Below are positions 48,040 to 64,000 of a stretch of 64,000 nt of DNA, piece by piece (within the stretch, counting starts at the first letter, position 1; each line of letters opens with the position of its first letter). Position numbers and translations under genes: made by a program. Below the pieces are notes generated by a model. The model was not told the DNA's origin. It saw only the letters and a program-made list of their open reading frames with translations, and searched no databases. The stretch spans positions 766,001 through 830,000 of the forward strand of contig NC_087163.1 in assembly GCF_035594125.1 (NCBI RefSeq), read 5' to 3'. This DNA is from Scylla paramamosain. Lineage: Eukaryota; Arthropoda; Malacostraca; Decapoda; Portunidae.

Positions 48040-50000
48040 CCCAATATAGTGAATGGTGTTGGTTTATTAAAAATGAATATGAATTTAAACACACTGAAGT
48101 TATGGCACCTCATGGTTTTGCACTGTCAAAAGTCAAAGATACAAAATATACATAGTGTAGTACTTAAGACATTACTAATATTATGGCTTCACCAAGTGTA
48201 CTAGTGTAAGTACATGCATAATGTAAGTCTATAAATTTACATTTACCATTTATTGTTACATGTGATCACCTTTTTCATCTCAAAATTCATTGATGTTCCT
48301 TTATTGTATATGAAATTTCAAGATTACACATACTATTTTTTTAGCTTTCATCCATTTTGTTCACAAAACAGGCACTTCTCAGACAACTCTCTTCTTCTGT
48401 CATGAGACTAAATTTCAGTCAACTATGCACTGTCCTTGCCTGTCCCTGCTCATGTCAGTACTGTGCCAAGTTAACACAGTACTGATGTATGCTGGCTGCA
48501 CCACTTGATAAACACTCCCATAGATAAACACTCCCATAGATTAAATTCAAAGTGACTTGAAGGAAGCAACATTTCCATGAAACACTACTGTCTCTTTTAC
48601 AATTTGGTCTGTGCTATTACCAACCTTGCACAGGATGTAGATAATGCTGTGAGCTGAGGTTCCTATCCCATCACTACATTACCAAGCCACATCTAAAAAT
48701 CTAATGCTCATGAATAAATAAATAAATAAATCTATCTATCTGTATGTAAGCCAGCAATCTCACATGAGGTGGCCCAGACAAGGAAAAACAAATAAGTAAA
48801 TAATGAATAAAACACACAAAATAAGACATGATGCTACATTCATCATACTGCAGTGAATACCAATCAGTTACACCCATGCTCAGGCAATGCTTGATAAGAG
48901 AAAATTTAAATGATTATGCTGCTGACAGTTGAGGCCAATGTTTTGTGAAAATTTGGAAAAGATGTCCAATCTGTCTTCCTCCATCATTTACTTCATGCTG
49001 CTCTCCTGCAGCCTCTTATCTTGGAACACCATCATCTTGACAAATCAAAAGTTCACCACAATAAAGCCACCAGTGTCATCACAACCATGATACATGCAGC
49101 TCACAATATCTTCTAAGTATATACAATTTCATCATGATATTACTTTTTAAAAGAACTATTTTTATGTTAATGGATACTGTAAGTAGTTGTTTCATAACAT
49201 ATATTGTTAATTCCTAACCAAAAGTTTCAAACTAAGAAGTTACAATCTAATGTCAACAAGAAAATATTGTATGTAAGAATATATTTCCTTGGGCCTCTTA
49301 CTTACAAACTTCAGTCATCATTGCTACACTGCATAACTAAATACTAGAACTGGACCACTGCTTCACTTGAAGGGCAGTCTGTTAACTACCCTGTTCTCAC
49401 CATACCTCTATAAATATGCCTGTCCCAGCTGCCAAGCAGAAACACAGAAAGCACTCTCACAGTCTCCAAGGTTCATTTGGACAAGCAAGGTCAGACAAGC
49501 AGAACTCATGCACTGTTCAAGCCTCAACTGACCTTCTTTGCTGCTGCACCTGAACACTCAAGGCATTGTGGTATGCTGCTGGAACTGGCTGATTTTGAAA
49601 TTATGCAAAAATGTAACAGCATGAGTTTGTGAATTTTATAATCATAACAAATCAAGACTCTTCAAGCAGTATTAAATATTTAAATATCATCTTCCCCATA
49701 TATATTCCTTGATATAAAAAATATAATATCACATTTTAATGTATCTTAATGCCTAAATATATTTTACGGCCACTAAAGATGACATGAAGTTTGGCACTTA
49801 GATGTATGGCCATCTGAATAAACCATGCTCATGCATGCACCGCCTGTAACCCTACTCAAGTTGCCCATCAACCCCCTGTCCAACAGCAGAGCATTCTACT
49901 TACACTTGCAGGGAAAGCCAGCGTAGGAATTAGCATCTTCAAGTAGAAAATAAATAAATAAAATGTACAATTTTCTATCTCACAGTCAGCACCTAGAAAA
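48040..50000. other. Intergenic sequence downstream of the BACE-like gene
   Basis: AT-rich sequence with no supported gene. The 3' UTR of the BACE-like gene should occupy the right-hand end, but I could not place a poly(A) signal with confidence. Confidence 0.5.
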
Positions 50001-50008
50001 ATTTTCTC

Positions 50009-59992
<9,984 letters not shown>

Positions 59993-60009
59993 CCCTAGAC
60001 TGTCACCTG

Positions 60010-61400
60010 AAAGACAGTGACAGGACTTGTAATGTGTACACTCATCTCTGCCTTTCGGCTCTGTCCAGTCTTCATCCTTCACACCACAAACCAGACATTA
60101 TTTTCTTTATCCTCAGTTTCAAACCAAAGCTGGCTGCTATGTCTATGTGCTTGGCAATATAATTTGCTCACATGCCTACGCTCTTAAATCCAGAATCTTT
60201 CACCATCTCATTAATACTTCATTGTCACTCTCACTAAATTCATCTGTACTATAACTCTCTCATATAACTCCTTCAGTTATGAAAAGTTCTTTTTGTACTT
60301 GATCTTCAAAGAAGAGCATATTCTCACCCTTTTCACCCTTGTTCAAGTTTCAAAACTTAAAGATTTCAATGTTCACCACCAGCTTTACCAAAGACCATTT
60401 TACACTGACTAATCTAAAGAACAAGTCTTCAACTTTGATAATTTACATGAACAAGAGCAATTACACTTTACCAACGGTCTTGACTACCTTAAAAATGCAC
60501 CCAACAATCTTGAGTTTCTCTAACCTTTAACCCTCAATCTTATTCTATCAAACTTCTCTACACTGGCATCCCACAATCATCATTTCATTTCCATATCCAG
60601 TCTCATCACTCCAGCTCTGATTTTAGACTAACAAAGTGAAGCTGACACTGGCACTCCATTAGATACAATCGATCTTAAGTAATCAATTATGCCCACCACA
60701 ACTGTGCATCATCCTAGGAAATAAACGTGGGGGTCGTTTCCTTATCACTAGGGGGGTTGGTGTCAGAATTTTGAAAGTTAAGCTTGTCTTGTGTCTGCCA
60801 CCACCAACGCCGAACCCACAAACCTTAGCAGTAAATACGGCTGTACAGTGAGCCTTCACCCTGAGGGCTTGGCTCGAGTTTCTTAACAATATTTTTGAGC
60901 AAACCTTTCTCTGTCCATTACAGACTGAACATCGGGAGGAGGTCATACCCGGTACAATAACCAGTTTGAATTAAAACAAGAGAATAAATTGAGATGAATC
61001 TTTGCTGTACGAATTAGTTTCCTTGGAGTGAAGTACGAGTGTTGTGCGGTGACAGGACCTGATGTTTTTTTTTTATAATTTCTTGGCAGTGCACTGTCAT
61101 TAAACCACAAAGTAATGACAAATCAGACTCATAGTTATAGTACAGACAGGATGATCTTACATGACAAGTGTGTGGCAGAACCTGGGACGGTGCATCACAG
61201 AGGACGTGTCCCTCACGGTCCTTGGTTTCACCACACTGCCGTCGTCTGCTCCTCAGTGCACATCTTCCTCCTCCTCTGTTCTGTAGTGACCCACAGGGAC
61301 TCACACTTTTCTGGTGCTAGCAATACTTCCACGTAACGAATAAAACTTTTTTCGATCTTATATCAATGTCCTCAGAAACCATCGCAGCAAATCACGCTGC
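60010..61400. other. Region upstream of the BACE-like gene
   Basis: No coding exon is supported. Two GC-richer stretches (60700-60960 and 61150-61320) could include untranslated first exons or promoter sequence of the BACE-like gene; a minus-strand GTAAGA at about 61160 could be such an exon's donor. Confidence 0.4.
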
Positions 61401-61639
61401 CGACTGCTAGCTTAGGGTTGCCATATACGAACTATCAAAATTCCGGACACCTTCACTAACACCTGATTATGGCCCTGATATGATACTGGAAAACATGTAA
61501 ATTAATTAAAAGAAACTCAATTTATTTACCTTTGCATATGGCTGATAATCTTGAATTCCGTTTTTCCAACTAGTTTAGTTGCTGTCTTCTAACTCTTCTT
61601 CAACCACTGCGTGTGTTGCTTGATGTGCCGATGCATATT

Positions 61640-63509
61640 TTTCTGTAGATCTTATTATCTTATATTTTTAAGTAGTTCCTTGTTGGACTTTAAAAAGTTG
61701 AAGAAGTCAACGCAAGAGGTCTCTCGGTAGTTGTACTGTACAGTCAGAATACCTTTCATAGTATCAACACAGCTTGTTCCTTTCCTTCGTCCACTGACTT
61801 TGCATCAGCGAAAAGACTCGCTCCACATTAGCATTGTGGGATGTTACAGCAAAAAAGAATTGTGCAGTTCTGAGCAGTTCTGAGTGGCATTCAATATTCT
61901 TTGATGCTTCAAAGTATCTGGTCCATTTTTTATGTGCTGGTAATTTACTGAAGTCTTCATCATTCTTGTTCCTTTCTACAAACTGCCTCAAGCTACAAAC
62001 TTGGTCAAAGCACTTTACATCATCAAGCTCTATTCCCTTGTCTATCAAGTATACAACACAAGGTTCCACATCAGTCCAGTTAGGCATTTCACTCAAGACT
62101 ATCCACTTGAAACAAGAGAACTCTTCCAGTGGTTTTATCCACTTAGCTAAGTACTCTGAGCATCTGTTGTACAGGTTAACTACTTCAACACAGAACCTGT
62201 TACACTCTTCTTCTTTTCCTTCTGTGCGCTTCTGAGCAATTAGTCCTTTAACTTTTAAAGACATGAAATGCTGGTTCTTTCTTTCTGCAAGTACTTTACA
62301 CACAGACTCCAAATTTGTCAGCACTTCTACAACAGAGTTACTTTCCTTTTCAGTTGTTTGAATGTGTGTGTGAAATACAGCCATTAAAGAGTGCATGTGC
62401 CAGAGGTAAATCTCACTCATTTCATTTTCAAAGAATTTTTTTATTACTGTTGGTGGTTGCTCTTGTGAAAGAAAGAAGGACTTAAGAGCAGGAAACATCT
62501 CTATCAGCCTTGTGATGCCAGGAAATAGTGACAGCCAACGACTCTTACTATGAGAGAGAAGTTTCCTGTACTCAACCTCAGCAAATTCACAATACTCCTT
62601 TAGTTTTTCAGAGCGAACTGTGTAGATATGAAAATACTGATAAATCTTATTGATAATATTTTCAATATCAATATCCATTCTTTCTGCTCCATGATGAACA
62701 CAGTTATTCAGAATATGTGCTGGGCAACCTACTCCAATCAATGACTTTTCCAACATCTTCAGATTTGCAAACACATTATTCCCTTCTTCCTTACGCTTGA
62801 GTCCTCCAAACATTGTATTGCAGTTGTCACCTGTAAATGCCACACACTTTTTATAAGCCCATGTTTACCTAGGGTTTCTTTCATATATTTGGCAATAGTG
62901 TATGCAGTCTCATTTGGGGTATTCTTAAACTCAATCAGTTTTGACTAAACCACCATTCTTCCAGTCAAAGTACTGAATAATTACAGGAAACAGCTTTAAT
63001 GCATCGTGATTACTACCATCTGTAGCAATTCCACAGTATACTACTTCATTTTCTTTTAGGCTTTTTAAGGCAACGTCAACAGAATGAGGTGCAAGCACAG
63101 CTTTTATAATAGCTGCTGTCTTTGTTCGAACACTAGAAAACTTTCTTGCCACCTCAGAATCAGGAATTTTTTTTCAGCAAAACAGATAAACAATCCATGG
63201 ATAAGAAACTACCGTGATGTTTGACAGTGTGAAATGCATAAGCACCTTCTGCAGCACTAACATCTTCAGCTTCACTTCCTGGTTTAACAAAATAATGTGT
63301 CATCTTCATTGATGAACCCTTTTCTTGCACTGCTCTCTTATGTTTCTCAAAGCTCACATGTGGAAGTCATTAATGTCTTTATGTGCCAGTGAGACAAATG
63401 TTCCTGGTTTACACACCAAACACTCGGCTTCCCACTCATCCCTGCCTTTTTTGAAACACGGGAGTTTGTTCTGCATCTCTGCAGTGAATTTACACTTTCG
63501 TTTGAGCAT
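61640..63509 (-). pseudogene. hAT transposase, broken by frameshifts
   Basis: The frame starts at MLKRKCKFTAEMQNKLPCF (63509) with a BED-like Cys motif (ECLVC). It continues in pieces 63509-63354, 63357-63160, 63152-62931 and 62843-61764, with collinear sequence between and after them. Recognisable hAT parts are ATDGSN and TGDNCNTMFGG (catalytic Asp region), GCPAHILNNCVHH, SRWLSLFPGITRL, and the C-terminal dimerisation motif NANVERVFSLMQSQWTKERNKL in part. At least four single-base frameshifts interrupt it, so no active enzyme is encoded as written. The longest open piece has 359 codons. Confidence 0.85.
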
Positions 63510-63720
63510 CTTGACAAGAACAAGTAATAGTTGTAATGACGAGGTCACAAGGCTTCAAACAGTAATCCAAACTGACCCCTATCAGAACTGGTGAAAGACT
63601 GGGGCGCGAGCGGGACGTCAAGTGAAGCGGCGTTGGTTAGGCTGCGAGCACCGACTTCATACAGGACCCATACACCTCAGTCTTGACCGAAACCAAACCA
63701 AAGCAGCTGCCACTCGGTGA

Positions 63721-63723
63721 ACC

Positions 63724-63780
<57 letters not shown>
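63721..63780. repeat. C run followed by (CT)n
   Basis: Thirteen C followed by about 24 CT units, inside the hAT element. Confidence 0.95.
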
Positions 63781-63785
<5 letters not shown>

Positions 63786-64000
63786 TTCAACCCAAGGAAA
63801 TTTAATAAATGTGATTTTTTAACAGTTAGTAATGATGGAAGGTGAAATTCCGGACATTTGAGGGATTTTCAAAAATCCCCCCGGACGCAGATTTCGTTAT
63901 CTGATTTCCGGATGTGTCCGGGAAAATCCGGACGTATGGCAACCCTAAGTTACTACTTACTACTGCTATTACTACTACCACCTTCCTTCTCCGCTGACGA

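Larger units (their letters stand above)
61411..63949 (-). mobile_element. hAT-superfamily DNA transposon, about 2.5 kb
   Basis: Terminal inverted repeats CTTAGGGTTGCCATA at 61411 and its complement ending at 63949 enclose a minus-strand transposase relic. Subterminal TCCGGAC motifs lie near both ends (61440; 63848 and 63928). No convincing 8-bp target-site duplication is visible, though the right flank is a degenerate TAC repeat that may obscure it. A (CT)n array (63733-63780) lies inside the element upstream of the transposase start. Confidence 0.85.

Noticed and set aside
47781..48094. Repeat-protein ORFs over the 40-bp minisatellite
   Set aside because: The unit length is not a multiple of three, so no periodic protein is encoded. 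Both strands are equally open.
59993..60082. Upstream in-frame Met extending the BACE-like protein by 30 residues
   Set aside because: The extension is hydrophilic and would bury the signal peptide. A CTTTCAG acceptor-like site lies between it and the chosen ATG.

Overview
The window is animal nuclear DNA, most likely from a decapod crustacean. The evidence is intron-rich genes with GT..AG splice sites, very heavy di- and trinucleotide microsatellite load, tRNA-derived SINE fragments, and several 5'-truncated copies of one non-LTR retrotransposon. I cannot fix the species from sequence alone.

Four protein-coding genes are supported, all assembled here from exons whose reading phases agree. 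(1) At the left edge, on the minus strand, are the first four coding exons (4556 to 172) of a Cys-loop ligand-gated chloride channel subunit of the GABA-A receptor alpha-like/GRD-like type. The gene runs off the left edge. (2) On the plus strand at 22.6-26.0 kb is a complete canopy-family gene (CNPY2/seele-like), an ER-resident saposin-like protein of 188 residues ending in KDEL. (3) On the minus strand at 39.68-38.96 kb is a Nudix hydrolase of the CoA diphosphatase group (NUDT8-like, 237 aa). (4) On the minus strand at 59.99-50.01 kb is a complete nine-exon beta-secretase (BACE)-like membrane aspartic protease of 477 aa. No functional link between these neighbours is evident.

Region by region: 0-4.6 kb holds the receptor exons inside microsatellite-rich introns. 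4.6-20.4 kb has no gene I can support and is dominated by (CT)n, (GT)n and trinucleotide arrays with a few GC-richer islands. 20.4-22.5 kb is quieter and leads into the canopy gene. 26-38.9 kb is intergenic, with LINE copies, a SINE, an AT-rich tandem repeat and a 206-bp tandem duplication. 39.7-50 kb is mainly non-coding, with one orphan exon candidate, fragments of PHD-finger LINE ORF1 and a 40-bp minisatellite. 50-60 kb is the BACE-like gene, whose introns hold a minisatellite and two perfect inverted repeats. 61.4-63.95 kb is a frame-broken hAT-type DNA transposon with matching terminal inverted repeats.

I did not find a new multi-gene system. The most interesting signals are microsatellites and minisatellites that form part of, or abut, functional splice sites, and three long perfect inverted repeats in otherwise ordinary sequence.
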